Source of the DNA: Acinetobacter sp. TR3
GTDB taxonomy: Bacteria > Pseudomonadota > Gammaproteobacteria > Pseudomonadales > Moraxellaceae
DNA length: 64,000 nt
Direction of reading: 5' to 3'
NCBI RefSeq assembly: GCF_027105055.1
Contig: NZ_CP114264.1
Coordinates: 1,488,001-1,552,000, forward strand
The notes beneath the pieces are model-generated. The model had not been told where the DNA came from. It made no database searches and worked only from the letters and a program-made list of their open reading frames with translations. Shown here piece by piece: positions 28,160 to 37,115 of the stretch (the first letter of the stretch is position 1; each line of letters begins with the position of its first letter). A program made the translations under genes and the position numbers.

Positions 28160-28615
28160 ATGTTAATTTTAACGAGTGCAACCAAATTGGCGATCATTTT
28201 TAGTGGAATATTTCTTTGGGTAGGGATGCTAACTGGCGTTTGGAAGTATTATCAAATTAGAAATACAGAGCTTGCACGCGCACATTATTATGTCGATATT
28301 GCACATCGCAGTAGTTTGCTTTATGCCGCTGCAAGTTTAATCTTGGCTGCATTAAGTTATTTTACAAGTTTATCGGATAGTTTGAGTCTATTTTGCGTTG
28401 TGGCGAATTTATTCTTTTTCTCAATGTCGATTTTGGTCTATATCATTCATGGAATGTTAAAAGATACAACGAATCAGTTTAAGCAACCGCATAAGTTAGG
28501 GCAGTGGTCGATTCCAAGATGGTGTATGACATTTTTAATGTTGAATTTAATAATAGTCGAATTAGGTGCTACAGCAGTATTATTATTAGGAACAATCTTA
28601 AAATTTACCAGTTAG
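28160..28615 (+). CDS. Hypothetical four-helix membrane protein
   Basis: I do not recognise a named family. The 151-residue protein has four hydrophobic helices (about 7-27, 52-70, 78-97 and 118-143) joined by short loops with YYQIRNTELARAHYYVDIAHRSS as the longest hydrophilic stretch. It starts at ATG 28160, with GGGGAAAAGGGA upstream. It converges on another small membrane protein gene and shares its terminator. Function unknown. Confidence 0.7.
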   Translation: MLILTSATKLAIIFSGIFLWVGMLTGVWKYYQIRNTELARAHYYVDIAHRSSLLYAAASLILAALSYFTSLSDSLSLFCVVANLFFFSMSILVYIIHGMLKDTTNQFKQPHKLGQWSIPRWCMTFLMLNLIIVELGATAVLLLGTILKFTS

Positions 28616-28617
28616 AA

Positions 28618-28641
28618 AAATGGATGATTACTCATCCATTT
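28618..28641. terminator. Bidirectional terminator
   Basis: AAATGGATGA and TCATCCATTT pair around TTAC between two convergent genes. Confidence 0.8.
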
Positions 28642-28647
28642 CTTATA

Positions 28648-28896
28648 TTAAAAATTCTTTTGGCGCTCAGCACTTATCTGTCGAAACTTTCGATCAATAA
28701 TCCCCCACGTACAAAAGGCTAAAGACACGATTAAAGCGTATGCAAAATATTCAGGTTTTAAGTTACCCTTAATAGTGCCTTGCAATAACAGCGTCGCCAT
28801 TAAGGCAAATGTCGTAATTGCATATACGATGGAATCATTGGTCTTTAGAGTGTCAATGAAGACTTGCTTGTTGAAATGTAATGAGAACATCTCCAT
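28648..28896 (-). CDS. Hypothetical small membrane protein
   Basis: An 82-residue protein with two hydrophobic helices (about 24-41 and 50-67) and a basic tail DRKFRQISAERQKNF. The start at 28896 has GGAGGGATGGAG upstream, an unusually good ribosome binding site, which makes a real gene likely. No family is recognised. It converges on the four-helix protein gene. Confidence 0.65.
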   Translation of the reverse strand: MEMFSLHFNKQVFIDTLKTNDSIVYAITTFALMATLLLQGTIKGNLKPEYFAYALIVSLAFCTWGIIDRKFRQISAERQKNF

Positions 28897-29292
28897 CCCT
28901 CCTTGAGTAGTGATGACAAAACCTAATCGTTTTTGTCAGAATTAATATTAAAGTTGTACTTTGATTTTTTCAGTATTTCAATAGCTAATTTGACTATTTT
29001 TTAAATAAATTCACGAATGTATTGATTTCTATGTAGATTGAATATTTTTTGGGTGTATTGAGGTTATTTTTATTATGAATAGTAGTGTGATTTTTTTACA
29101 ATTTGAAAAAGTTGCTGAAAAGATGCTTTTGTGACTCAGATCAAATACAGTGTGAATAATACGGGTAGAGGTAGATACAAATAAGATAAAAAATAATTTG
29201 TCGTAAACAAAAAATGTAAGTTGGATAAAAGAACATTTTTTGTATAGCTAAAATTATGTTTGGGTAAAACATCATTTTAACGACAAATCATT
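28897..29292. other. Gene-free region with nested inverted repeats
   Basis: No coding region seen. ACAAAAAATGT at 29207-29217 pairs perfectly with ACATTTTTTGT at 29233-29243; outside it ATTTGTCGT at 29196-29204 pairs with ACGACAAAT at 29280-29288. The inner hairpin may terminate brnQ on the minus strand. Confidence 0.55.
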
Positions 29293-30603
29293 TTAATTTT
29301 GAGAAGCAGTATTGCTAGAGAATCGATCTACAGCAATTGCGATAACGAGTACAACCAATGAAGGCAATAACCAAGCAAGGTTCTGTTCATTCAACGGTAA
29401 ATTATTAATGAATTTAGGGAGTTGTTCAGAGAATCCAGCCGCTTTGAGTGCTTCGATAATGCCAAAAAGAAAAGCAACAGCAGTAACAGAGCTCACGACA
29501 GTTGAAGGTTTATTCCAATATTTCCAGAAGAAACTCATCATAATCACAACAATCGCTGGTGGATAAATTGCACTTAACACTGGAACAGAGAATGCAATTA
29601 GTTTTGTTAAACCTAAATTAGAAATTAATAATGAAAATCCAATTAAGATAAAAACTAATAATTTATACGGTAAGCCTGTTAATTCAGTGAAGTATTCTGC
29701 GCATGCACAGGTAAGGCCAATTGCAGTTACCGTACAGGCTAGAAAAATCAAACCAGCTAAAAACAACGAACCTAGATCACCGAAAGCGTGTTGTACATAA
29801 GCATGCAGAATCACAGCACCATTCGCCGCATTCGCCGCAACTTCATGGCTACCTAATCCAAGTTTAAATAGGCTGATATATACTAGTGTTAAACCTACGC
29901 CAGCAATTAAACTCGCGATAATCGCATATTTGGTGATTAGCTTTGAATCTGTCACTCCACGAGACTGAATCGCTTGAATAATCACAATACCGAAGACTAA
30001 AGCACCCAAAGTATCCATAGTTAAATAGCCGTTTACGAAGCCTTCAGAAACAGGACTAGTCACATACTTATGGATTGGTGGAGAAATATAGCCAGTAGGG
30101 ATAAGGATTGCTGCAATACCAAGAACCGCTAGAGCAGCAATTTTTAAAGGAGCTAAGACGTGACCTACTGTATCTAACAATTTATTCGGATAAAGCGAGA
30201 TCGCAGTGACAAGTGTAAAATAAATAACACTATAAATCATTAGGCTGCTATTTGATGTACCAAAATATGGAGCAAATCCTATTTCATAAGAAACAGTTGC
30301 AGTACGTGGTGTGGCAAATAATGGTCCAACAGACAAATAACAAACAATCGTGAGGAGTAGGCTAAAAAAGCGTCCAAGTGGTGAGCTGATAATCTCAATA
30401 GAGCCTTGCATACGAGACAAAGCCATAATGGTAATTACAGGTAGACCGACTGCTGTAATTAAGAATCCAAAAGCAGCGAGCCAAACATGCTCACCTGCTT
30501 GTTGTGCAACAATAGGGGGGAAGATAATATTGCCAGCACCGATGAAGAGTGCAAAGGTCATAAAACCAAGGGCAACAATATCTCCTGTACGAAGATGGTT
30601 CAT
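29293..30603 (-). CDS. brnQ: Branched-chain amino acid:cation symporter BrnQ (LIV-II)
   Basis: Sodium- or proton-coupled inner-membrane transporter for Leu, Ile and Val. The 436-residue protein has about twelve hydrophobic helices and the family signature FALFIGAGNIIFPPIVAQQAG near the N-terminus, followed by VGPLFATPRTATVSYEIG. The length is normal. It is divergent from map across a 351-base gap with several small dyads. It is monocistronic by appearance. Confidence 0.93.
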   Translation of the reverse strand: MNHLRTGDIVALGFMTFALFIGAGNIIFPPIVAQQAGEHVWLAAFGFLITAVGLPVITIMALSRMQGSIEIISSPLGRFFSLLLTIVCYLSVGPLFATPRTATVSYEIGFAPYFGTSNSSLMIYSVIYFTLVTAISLYPNKLLDTVGHVLAPLKIAALAVLGIAAILIPTGYISPPIHKYVTSPVSEGFVNGYLTMDTLGALVFGIVIIQAIQSRGVTDSKLITKYAIIASLIAGVGLTLVYISLFKLGLGSHEVAANAANGAVILHAYVQHAFGDLGSLFLAGLIFLACTVTAIGLTCACAEYFTELTGLPYKLLVFILIGFSLLISNLGLTKLIAFSVPVLSAIYPPAIVVIMMSFFWKYWNKPSTVVSSVTAVAFLFGIIEALKAAGFSEQLPKFINNLPLNEQNLAWLLPSLVVLVIAIAVDRFSSNTASQN

Positions 30604-30954
30604 AAAAGGGAGGTATAAAATAAAAGTGCGGATTCTAGAACAAAATTGTAGTCATTTGAAACTAATTTTATGTGAAATTTAGTTTATTTTTGTCTAATAA
30701 GAACTGATTAAAATCATATGATTAGCATTGGTAAACTTAATTTATTGAAAAGATTTTAAAAGTAAAAAATATAGCCCTTTATACTTTTTTACTATGATGC
30801 TGATTGAAATTAAATGTAAAATAATAACAACCGTTCAATCTTAAAACGATTGAAGATTTCTGTACGACAGCGTACAACTGTTGAAATACGAGATGCAGTA
30901 CAAAAATGAATCTGCATGTTGCATTAACCTATATTTAAATAAGGAAAATCTCGA
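30604..30954. other. Divergent intergenic region brnQ-map with three small dyads
   Basis: No gene. Dyads: TTCAATC/GATTGAA (30834-30854), TGTACG/CGTACA (30861-30876) and ATGCAG/CTGCAT (30893-30917), all in the probable leader of map. They could be operators or RNA hairpins; the second is a compact 16-base palindrome. Confidence 0.45.
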
Positions 30955-31749
30955 ATGAGAGCTTCTACTGTGACGATTAAATCTGAGCAAGATATTGAGA
31001 AATTACGTATCTCAGGACGTTTAGCGGCACAAGTATTAGAAATGATTGGTGATTATATTAAGCCTGGCGTTTCAACTGAATATTTAGACGATATTTGCAA
31101 CGACTATATCGTAAATACGTTGCAGGTGATTCCAGCCAATGTGGGCTATCACGGTTTTACCAAGACGACATGTATCTCAGTCAATGAAGAAGTGTGTCAT
31201 GCAATTCCTTCCGCGAAGAAAATTTTGCAAGAAGGCGATATATTAAATATTGATGTTGCTGTAATCAAAGATGGTTATTTTGGGGATACCAGCCGCATGT
31301 ATTTTGTGGGTGAGCCGAGTCCAGAAGCCAAGAAACTGGTGGAAACGACTTATGAAGCCATGCTTGCAGGGATTCATACGGTGAAACCGGGTGCGACACT
31401 CGGTGATATTGGTTATGCAATTCAATCCGTTGCGCAACGTGAAGGTTATAGTATCGTCCGAGAATATTGCGGTCATGGTATTGGTCGTATCTATCATGAA
31501 CAGCCAAATATTTTGCATTATGGTCAAAAAGGACAAGGCATGACTTTGAAAAAGGGCATGGTATTTACGATTGAACCGATGGTGAATGCTGGTAAACGAC
31601 ATGTGAAAGAACTGAATGACGGATGGACTGTGGTGACACAAGATAAGTCCTTATCAGCGCAATGGGAACATATGGTTGTTGTTACTGATGATGGTTTTGA
31701 GTTGTTAACGCCTTGGCCAAATGGAACAGGACACTATCCAGCGGTGTAA
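30955..31749 (+). CDS. map: Type I methionine aminopeptidase
   Basis: Removes the initiator Met from nascent proteins. The 264-residue protein has all five metal ligands: Asp in NIDVAVIKDG and GDTSRMY, His in GHGIGRIYHEQP, Glu in TIEPMVN and Glu in QWEHMVVV, plus the substrate His in YHGFTKTT. It is not next to rpsB, where the housekeeping map lies in many bacteria, so it may be a second copy; the rest of the genome is needed to tell. The start has AAGGAAAA upstream. Confidence 0.92.
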   Translation: MRASTVTIKSEQDIEKLRISGRLAAQVLEMIGDYIKPGVSTEYLDDICNDYIVNTLQVIPANVGYHGFTKTTCISVNEEVCHAIPSAKKILQEGDILNIDVAVIKDGYFGDTSRMYFVGEPSPEAKKLVETTYEAMLAGIHTVKPGATLGDIGYAIQSVAQREGYSIVREYCGHGIGRIYHEQPNILHYGQKGQGMTLKKGMVFTIEPMVNAGKRHVKELNDGWTVVTQDKSLSAQWEHMVVVTDDGFELLTPWPNGTGHYPAV

Positions 31750-31758
31750 TGTATTTTA

Positions 31759-31790
31759 AAAAGAGCTTGAATGATTCAAGCTCTTTTTTT
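31759..31790. terminator. Terminator of map, containing the stop codon of the convergent LysR gene
   Basis: AAGAGCTTGAA and TTCAAGCTCTT pair around TGA with TTTTTTT after. The LysR gene on the minus strand ends inside the stem, at 31776. Confidence 0.9.
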
Positions 31791-32693
31791 ATTCGGTGAT
31801 TCTGTTAATTGTTCTACTAAATAATCGATAAAGACTCGTACAGCGGGTAATAGCCCTCTACGTGACGGATAAACGGCATGGAAAATACCATGTGGGGCAG
31901 TCCATTCAGGTAAAACTTTGACCAATTGCCCTGATTTTGTGAAATCTTGTGCAATACTATCTGGTAATAAAGCAATTCCACAATTTTGACTTGCCAATTC
32001 CGCGAGCATCAACAAATTCGAACCCATAATGACAGGATTTACTTTAATTTTCTTTTGTTGATTTTCAGGTCCAAATAATAAAAAGTGTTGATCTAGGTGT
32101 TCTTCAGACATACTGATAATACGATGCTCAGATAATTGTTCTGGCGTTGTTAAATGACCGAATTCATTTAAATAAGCTTGACTAGCAAATAGACGTTGCT
32201 CAATTGCTGTAAACTGACGCAAAACTAAATTAGGGTCATCGTCTAGCTTAGAGCGAACACGTAAGGCGAGATCAACGCCTTCGTTGATTACATCAATTCT
32301 GCGATTGCTTACCATCATTTGAACCCGAACTTCAGGGTACTTCTTTAAAAAGTTCGGTAATATTTTCGCCATTTGATTTTGTGCAATATCAACAGGAACA
32401 CTGACTTTAATTACACCACGAGGTTCACTACTTAAGTGATTGACAACATCATGTGCAGCTTGAGCAGCATTCATCATCACTTGAGCGTGACGATAAACAT
32501 CCATACCAATATCAGTAACGGCAAAGTGTCGTGAACTACGTTGAATTAAGCGTACACCCAGCTGTTCTTCGAGATTGTAAACTCTGCGACTTAATTTGGA
32601 TTTAGGAATATCAGTTGCTCTTTCAGCCGCACTAAAACCACCATGTTCGACAACAAGGGCAAAGCAATAAAAATCATCTAAATCCGTTAGCAT
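31776..32693 (-). CDS. LysR family transcriptional regulator
   Basis: Regulator of about 305 residues from the ATG at 32693 (an ATG at 32732 would add 13 residues). The N-terminal winged helix is clear: FALVVEHGGFSAAERATDIPKSKLSRRVYNLEEQLGVRLIQRSSRHFAVTD. The rest is a periplasmic-binding-like effector domain of the DhcR/aldehyde-responsive type (GVIKVSVPV, RVQMMVSNRRIDVINEGVDLALRV). Its stop lies within the terminator of map. Targets are unknown; the gene next to it on the same strand encodes an HD hydrolase. Confidence 0.9.
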   Translation of the reverse strand: MLTDLDDFYCFALVVEHGGFSAAERATDIPKSKLSRRVYNLEEQLGVRLIQRSSRHFAVTDIGMDVYRHAQVMMNAAQAAHDVVNHLSSEPRGVIKVSVPVDIAQNQMAKILPNFLKKYPEVRVQMMVSNRRIDVINEGVDLALRVRSKLDDDPNLVLRQFTAIEQRLFASQAYLNEFGHLTTPEQLSEHRIISMSEEHLDQHFLLFGPENQQKKIKVNPVIMGSNLLMLAELASQNCGIALLPDSIAQDFTKSGQLVKVLPEWTAPHGIFHAVYPSRRGLLPAVRVFIDYLVEQLTESPNKKRA

Positions 32694-32746
32694 TACGCTA
32701 TAAACTCCAGCTTTGTGATTAGGGTGAATCATTATAAAAGAGATTA

Positions 32747-33172
32747 TTAAACATTTTGGAATAATAAATCTCGAACCTGTTGATATTCTTTCAAACGCTT
32801 AAAATCTTTGACTGTTGGTGATTGAATGCGAGATAAGTCCATATTGTCATTGATATCTGCTAATTTAACAACATGTGCGATTGGGTTTTGTCGCGCTCGT
32901 TGAGCTGCTTCTAGACGAGTTTCTCCTTGTTTTTTAGTGAGTGCGACGATTGCGTCAATGATATGCGGTTGAAAACCGAATTGGTATAAATCTTCAATCG
33001 TTGTTTCTGTATCTTCTAAAATATCATGTAAAACTGCCACAATTTTATGTTCAATTGTAGGAACATTTAACATGACTCTTAATGGATGTAATATATAAGG
33101 GGCATTTGCTTTATCTACCTGTCCTTCATGTTGTTTTGCAGCTAATGAAATCGCTTGTTCAAGTGTTGCCAT
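32747..33172 (-). CDS. Small HD-domain phosphohydrolase, RelA/SpoT hydrolase-like
   Basis: Protein of 141 residues consisting only of an HD domain. Motifs match the hydrolase half of RelA/SpoT and the small alarmone hydrolases: AAKQHEGQVDKANAPYILHPLRV, VAVLHDILEDTETT (HD and ED) and VKLADINDNMDL. It might cleave ppGpp or a related nucleotide in the cytoplasm; no synthetase domain is present. The start has AGGGATTTAA upstream. The alarmone role is inferred from motifs only. Confidence 0.75.
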   Translation of the reverse strand: MATLEQAISLAAKQHEGQVDKANAPYILHPLRVMLNVPTIEHKIVAVLHDILEDTETTIEDLYQFGFQPHIIDAIVALTKKQGETRLEAAQRARQNPIAHVVKLADINDNMDLSRIQSPTVKDFKRLKEYQQVRDLLFQNV

Positions 33173-33252
33173 AATTTAAATCCCTGTTATTCGAATGGAT
33201 TCACAGATCGTATTCTTTTAAACTAAATCCAAATTTTCTATGCTTTAAAATT

Positions 33253-33576
33253 ATGTCATACCAACTTATAAACGTTATCGATGCGACTCAAAACATTGCA
33301 TGTCCATATTGTCATCAAGCTGTTTTAGATTGGGAACAGGAACAGTATATTCAGCCGTGTGAGCATACATTATTCATGGCGATGGATTTAGGTTTTGAAT
33401 TTATTGCTGATCGTTTTGAAGAAGTTCTACCACAGTCGGTTGATGAAATTCATGAAGATCCAAGTATGAATATTTATAAGACCATCACTCAGGCGAACTA
33501 TCCAAATCTACAAATTTACAAAGCCGATTTAGGGGTAGAAGGTATGTTTCGATATGTTGGTTTTAGCTTAAACTAA
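33253..33576 (+). CDS. Hypothetical protein with CxxC motif
   Basis: An unrecognised acidic protein of 107 residues. CPYCHQ at about 18-23 and PCEHT at about 36-40 could form a single zinc site or a redox pair; the remainder predicts an alpha/beta domain ending YKADLGVEGMFRYVGFSLN. There is no signal peptide. It is followed by a terminator shared with grxD. Confidence 0.65.
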   Translation: MSYQLINVIDATQNIACPYCHQAVLDWEQEQYIQPCEHTLFMAMDLGFEFIADRFEEVLPQSVDEIHEDPSMNIYKTITQANYPNLQIYKADLGVEGMFRYVGFSLN

Positions 33577-33593
33577 AACTCATTGTAATAAAA

Positions 33594-33615
33594 AAGCCAA
33601 TCATTTGATTGGCTT
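33594..33615. terminator. Bidirectional terminator before grxD
   Basis: AAGCCAATCA and TGATTGGCTT pair around TT, with A and T tracts flanking. Confidence 0.85.
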
Positions 33616-33627
33616 TCATTTTTTAGC

Positions 33628-33969
33628 TTATGCTTCAGGAGCAGGGCTATACTGTTCAACTAATGGCTTTAACTCACCATTTTGGAACATTTCAAGCATG
33701 ATATCGCTACCACCAATGAGCTCGCCGTTTACCCATAATTGTGGGAAAGTAGGCCAGTTAGCAATTTGAGGTAATGTTGTACGAATATCTTGATTTTCCA
33801 AGATATTTACATAGGCAAATGGGCGACCAATTTGGCTAAGTGCTTCAACTGCACGCGCAGAAAAACCACATTGCGGAAATTGTGGAGTGCCTTTCATGTA
33901 AAGTAAAACAGGGTGTTTCGCAATTTGATCACGAATTAACGCTACTGTATCACGCGCTTGTTCCGTCAT
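33628..33969 (-). CDS. grxD: Monothiol glutaredoxin, Grx4 family
   Basis: CGFS-type glutaredoxin that binds and passes on iron-sulfur clusters with glutathione. In 113 residues the active site is PQCGFSARA with Cys at about 34, preceded by MKGTPQFPQ and followed by NWPTFPQLWVNGELIGGSD, the complete signature of the family. The start is preceded by GAGGATC. It is divergent from argD. Confidence 0.95.
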   Translation of the reverse strand: MTEQARDTVALIRDQIAKHPVLLYMKGTPQFPQCGFSARAVEALSQIGRPFAYVNILENQDIRTTLPQIANWPTFPQLWVNGELIGGSDIMLEMFQNGELKPLVEQYSPAPEA

Positions 33970-34133
33970 AGATAGATCCTCAACTAATCTCCGTAAATTA
34001 TATACTGAAAAACACTTTTGCGGCTATTGCTAAAGATTTTTCTTATATAAATGTGAGTTTGAGCTTTCAATCTACTCAAGTTTTTGCTTATATAACTTTT
34101 TTTCACCACAACTAATGATAGATTGAGTTTGTT

Positions 34134-35348
34134 ATGACTAATATCACTCTTGCTCCTGTGCAACCTGATCAACCATCACATCTTATGGCAACTTATGGTC
34201 GCCAAGCGATCAGCTTTGTACGAGGACGAGGGGCGTATTTATATACAGCGGATGGTGCGGAATATTTGGATGCCTTAACAGGTATTGCTGTTTGTGGTTT
34301 AGGGCATGCACACCCAGTGATTGCGGAAGCGATTGCTGAGCAAGCTGCAACTTTAGTGCATACCAGTAACTTATTCGAAATTCCTTGGCAAACTGCTGCA
34401 GCTCAAAAACTTGCACAAGTTTCTGGAATGCAAGAAATTTTCTTCTCAAACAGTGGCGCTGAGTCAAATGAAGGTGCGATCAAAATTGCACGTAAATTTG
34501 GTTCTAAACAAGGCATTAGTAATCCTAAAATTATTGTTGCTGAACAATCTTTTCACGGTCGTACTTTGGCGACCTTATCTGCGACAGGCAATAAAAAAGT
34601 TCAAGAAGGTTTTGCGCCTTTGGTTGAAGGCTTTATTCGTGTGCCATTTGGTGATGTTGAAGCGATTCAAGAGGCAGCTATCAATCATCCAGATATCGTT
34701 GCAATCCTGATTGAACCAATTCAAGGTGAAGGTGGTGTCAATACAGCACCACAGGGTTTTAGTTACCTTGAGGAAGTTCGTGCTTTATGTAATCAGCATA
34801 ATTGGTTAATGATGCTTGATGAAATTCAAACAGGGAATGGACGTACCGGTAAATACTTTGCTTATCAACATACCAATATTATTCCTGATGTCATGACCAC
34901 TGCGAAGGGTTTAGGAAATGGTTTCCCTGTTGGTGCAGTAATGACACAGGGTAAAGCGGTAGGCTTACTCGGTGCAGGCAGCCATGGTTCAACATATGGC
35001 GGTACAGTACTTGGTTCACGTGTGGTTTACACTGTACTTGATACGCTTGAAAATGAAAAAGCCGTTGAAAATGCAGCCGTAGTTGGAGCCTATATTGTTG
35101 ATCAACTACGAGCTCAACTGATTGATCAAAATGTACAGGTGCGTGGCTTTGGTATGATGATTGGTATTCAGTTACCAAAAGATTGTGCTGAACTAGTTGC
35201 TATTGCACGAGATGAATATAAGTTGATTATTAATGTAACGGCAGGTTCAGTGGTACGTTTATTGCCACCATTAAACATGACTCAAGCTCAAGCTGATGAA
35301 TTGTTGAAGCGTCTTGTACCTGCAATTCAAGGCTTCTTAGCAGCCTAA
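34134..35348 (+). CDS. argD: Acetylornithine aminotransferase ArgD
   Basis: PLP enzyme for the fourth step of arginine synthesis, making N-acetylornithine; homologues also act as succinyldiaminopimelate aminotransferase. The 404-residue protein has NSGAESNEGAIKIARK, SFHGRTLATLSATGN, LDEIQTGNGRTGK and the PLP-binding Lys in TTAKGLGNG (about 258). The start is at 34134. Another arginine gene, argC, lies at 62713 in this window but is not linked to it. A strong terminator follows. Confidence 0.93.
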   Translation: MTNITLAPVQPDQPSHLMATYGRQAISFVRGRGAYLYTADGAEYLDALTGIAVCGLGHAHPVIAEAIAEQAATLVHTSNLFEIPWQTAAAQKLAQVSGMQEIFFSNSGAESNEGAIKIARKFGSKQGISNPKIIVAEQSFHGRTLATLSATGNKKVQEGFAPLVEGFIRVPFGDVEAIQEAAINHPDIVAILIEPIQGEGGVNTAPQGFSYLEEVRALCNQHNWLMMLDEIQTGNGRTGKYFAYQHTNIIPDVMTTAKGLGNGFPVGAVMTQGKAVGLLGAGSHGSTYGGTVLGSRVVYTVLDTLENEKAVENAAVVGAYIVDQLRAQLIDQNVQVRGFGMMIGIQLPKDCAELVAIARDEYKLIINVTAGSVVRLLPPLNMTQAQADELLKRLVPAIQGFLAA

Positions 35349-35368
35349 TGACGTATTAATCATGCAAT

Positions 35369-35399
35369 AAAAAAAGGGCAATTTGAATTGCCCTTTTTT
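35369..35399. terminator. Bidirectional terminator argD / CBS gene
   Basis: AAAAAGGGCAATT and AATTGCCCTTTTTT pair around TG. Confidence 0.9.
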
Positions 35400-35406
35400 G
35401 CGGCCA

Positions 35407-35838
35407 TTAGCCTGAAATATATTGTTGAAGTTGTTCGATAAGAACGCGTTGATCTTCCATTGCAGCTTTGACTAAGTCACCAATTGAAATAAAACCAACA
35501 AGTTTTTCTTTATCTAAAACAGGTAAGTGACGCAAATGGCGATCGGTCATTAATTGCAAGCATTCTTCAACTGTATTGTTTAAACCAACGGTGATGACTT
35601 TAGATGTCATAATATCCGACACAGGTGTTGTATTTGATGAACGCTCCATCAACGTCACTTTACGTGTGTAGTCACGTTCAGAGAAAATACCAACTAGCTT
35701 TTCATCTTCTGCAACGACTAAAGCTCCCACGCCTTTATCTGCCATAATTTTGATTGCTTCAAGTACAGTCGCATTTGGCGAAATTGTAAAAATTGATTGT
35801 ACAGCTTTATTTTTGATGACTTGGGCAACGATTGTCAT
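35407..35838 (-). CDS. CBS domain protein
   Basis: A 143-residue cytoplasmic protein made of two CBS motifs (about 10-62 and 75-130) forming one Bateman module that usually binds adenine nucleotides. Visible are ATVLEAIKIMADKGVGALVVAEDEKLVGIFSERDYTRK and the second copy NNTVEECLQLMTDRHLRHLPVLDKEKLVGFISIGDLVK. No catalytic domain is attached, so its partner is unknown. Confidence 0.9.
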   Translation of the reverse strand: MTIVAQVIKNKAVQSIFTISPNATVLEAIKIMADKGVGALVVAEDEKLVGIFSERDYTRKVTLMERSSNTTPVSDIMTSKVITVGLNNTVEECLQLMTDRHLRHLPVLDKEKLVGFISIGDLVKAAMEDQRVLIEQLQQYISG

Positions 35839-35977
35839 TGTTTATCTACCTCTGTTGTATTGTCATTTTCATTTAACTTAACGGTATTTTTTTTAATTGC
35901 AAAGCCCTAAATGTGCAACAATGATAACTTTCTCATGTGAATGTCTAAAAAGTCATCATGATTGGTGGGCAAATTTA

Positions 35978-36349
35978 TTACGCCATAACTGGTTCTGGCA
36001 TAAAAAAGAAATGCTGCATTTGTTGTGTCGAAAGTTTGAATTTGCGATGCGAAGAATTAAATAGAGCAGGCTCTACTTGTAAACGCGTTAAGGTTGGTAA
36101 GAGTGATTCATGAAAATCTTTTGGTGTAATTTTACGTGGTTTATAATTTTTCCAATTTGATTTTGCATAACGGTGTGCTTGTACGCCATTCAACCAAAAT
36201 GGGAATACATGACCATCGTGATCGGACTTGATTGCCCAACCTTGATGATATAAACCCCAAAGTACGCCACAATACATCATTGTTTTTAGAATTGAAATTT
36301 TAATCATCAACTCACGTGATACTGGTTGGAAATTATTAAAACGATACAT
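35978..36349 (-). CDS. DUF2750-like hypothetical protein
   Basis: A 123-residue protein with VLWGLYHQGWAIKSDHDGHVFPFWLNGVQAHRYAKSNWKNYKPRKIT, which resembles the DUF2750 family, where a similar WAL..DGE..FPFWP..E.A..C..WPGY pattern occurs. There are no membrane helices or signal. Function unknown for the family. It is transcribed alone as far as can be seen. Confidence 0.65.
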   Translation of the reverse strand: MYRFNNFQPVSRELMIKISILKTMMYCGVLWGLYHQGWAIKSDHDGHVFPFWLNGVQAHRYAKSNWKNYKPRKITPKDFHESLLPTLTRLQVEPALFNSSHRKFKLSTQQMQHFFFMPEPVMA

Positions 36350-36621
36350 GTTCGTAAACTAATTTTATTTAAACTCATGTTTAATTATAAGAAATTTATA
36401 TGGCATTTATGTTTAAACAATTGATCTAAATCGTAAGCAAATATTCTTTTGAGTCAAAATATCATCTTGATTATTCAATCTTTGCATCAGATAAAAGCAA
36501 TTCAGAAAGACTCTAGAAATATTTTTTATTAAAGTTAACACTACCTGAGAAAATCAAAGCTTTGATGCGGCGCAAGTTAGATCGTGTCAGGGCGTGATGT
36601 TGTATGTTTTAAGAAGGTATT

Positions 36622-36647
36622 AAAAAACGCCACCTGAGTGACGTTTT
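36622..36647 (-). terminator. Terminator of the Sel1-like gene
   Basis: AAAACG-C-CAC and GTG-A-CGTTTT pair around CTGA, with TTTTTTA following on the minus strand. Confidence 0.65.
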
Positions 36648-36648
36648 C

Positions 36649-36882
36649 TTATGCTTGCATTGTTGCTAACTTTTGCCAATATTGAGCTTTCAAAGAATCA
36701 CGTTCTACTCGAAAACCTTGATAATACAGTTCCGCTAAAAATAATGCTGCTTTACCGTGACCTGCTTGAGCCACTTGTTCAAGCTCTTTCACTGCATCTA
36801 GAAAGTTTTTTTGCGATTGAATTGTATTCACCGCATTTGCATACACATGTTCTAGTTCATGTTGTGTAAAATGTTGAATCAT
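36649..36882 (-). CDS. Small Sel1-repeat-like protein
   Basis: A 77-residue protein whose C-terminal half, AQAGHGKAALFLAELYYQGFRVERDSLKAQYWQKLA, is one Sel1-like (tetratricopeptide-related) repeat, a protein-binding helix pair. The start is well supported by TAAGGAG upstream. No signal peptide. Its binding partner is unknown. The two flanking gaps are gene-free. Confidence 0.7.
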   Translation of the reverse strand: MIQHFTQHELEHVYANAVNTIQSQKNFLDAVKELEQVAQAGHGKAALFLAELYYQGFRVERDSLKAQYWQKLATMQA

Positions 36883-37115
36883 ATATAACTCCTTATTCTA
36901 ATTATGATTACTTCAAATTCTATTCAAAGATACTTTACTTTGAATTTAAGTCACTATAACTCTGAATTATGAAGTTATTATGACAAGATTACTTGAATTG
37001 TCAAATATATTGCGTGTCATTATGTTATTTGTAAGCTTACACGATTAAACAGTTTTGCCAAATATTTTTAAGTAAAATCAAAGTGAAAATAATAGAAATA
37101 GATAAGGAGAAGAAT

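Noticed and set aside
28504..28722. 72-codon plus-strand frame near 28.6 kb
   Set aside because: It runs through the end of one gene, a shared terminator hairpin and the opposite strand of the next gene.
30350..30682. Plus-strand open frame antisense to the brnQ start
   Set aside because: It mirrors the hydrophobic coding sequence of brnQ and lacks gene-like features of its own.
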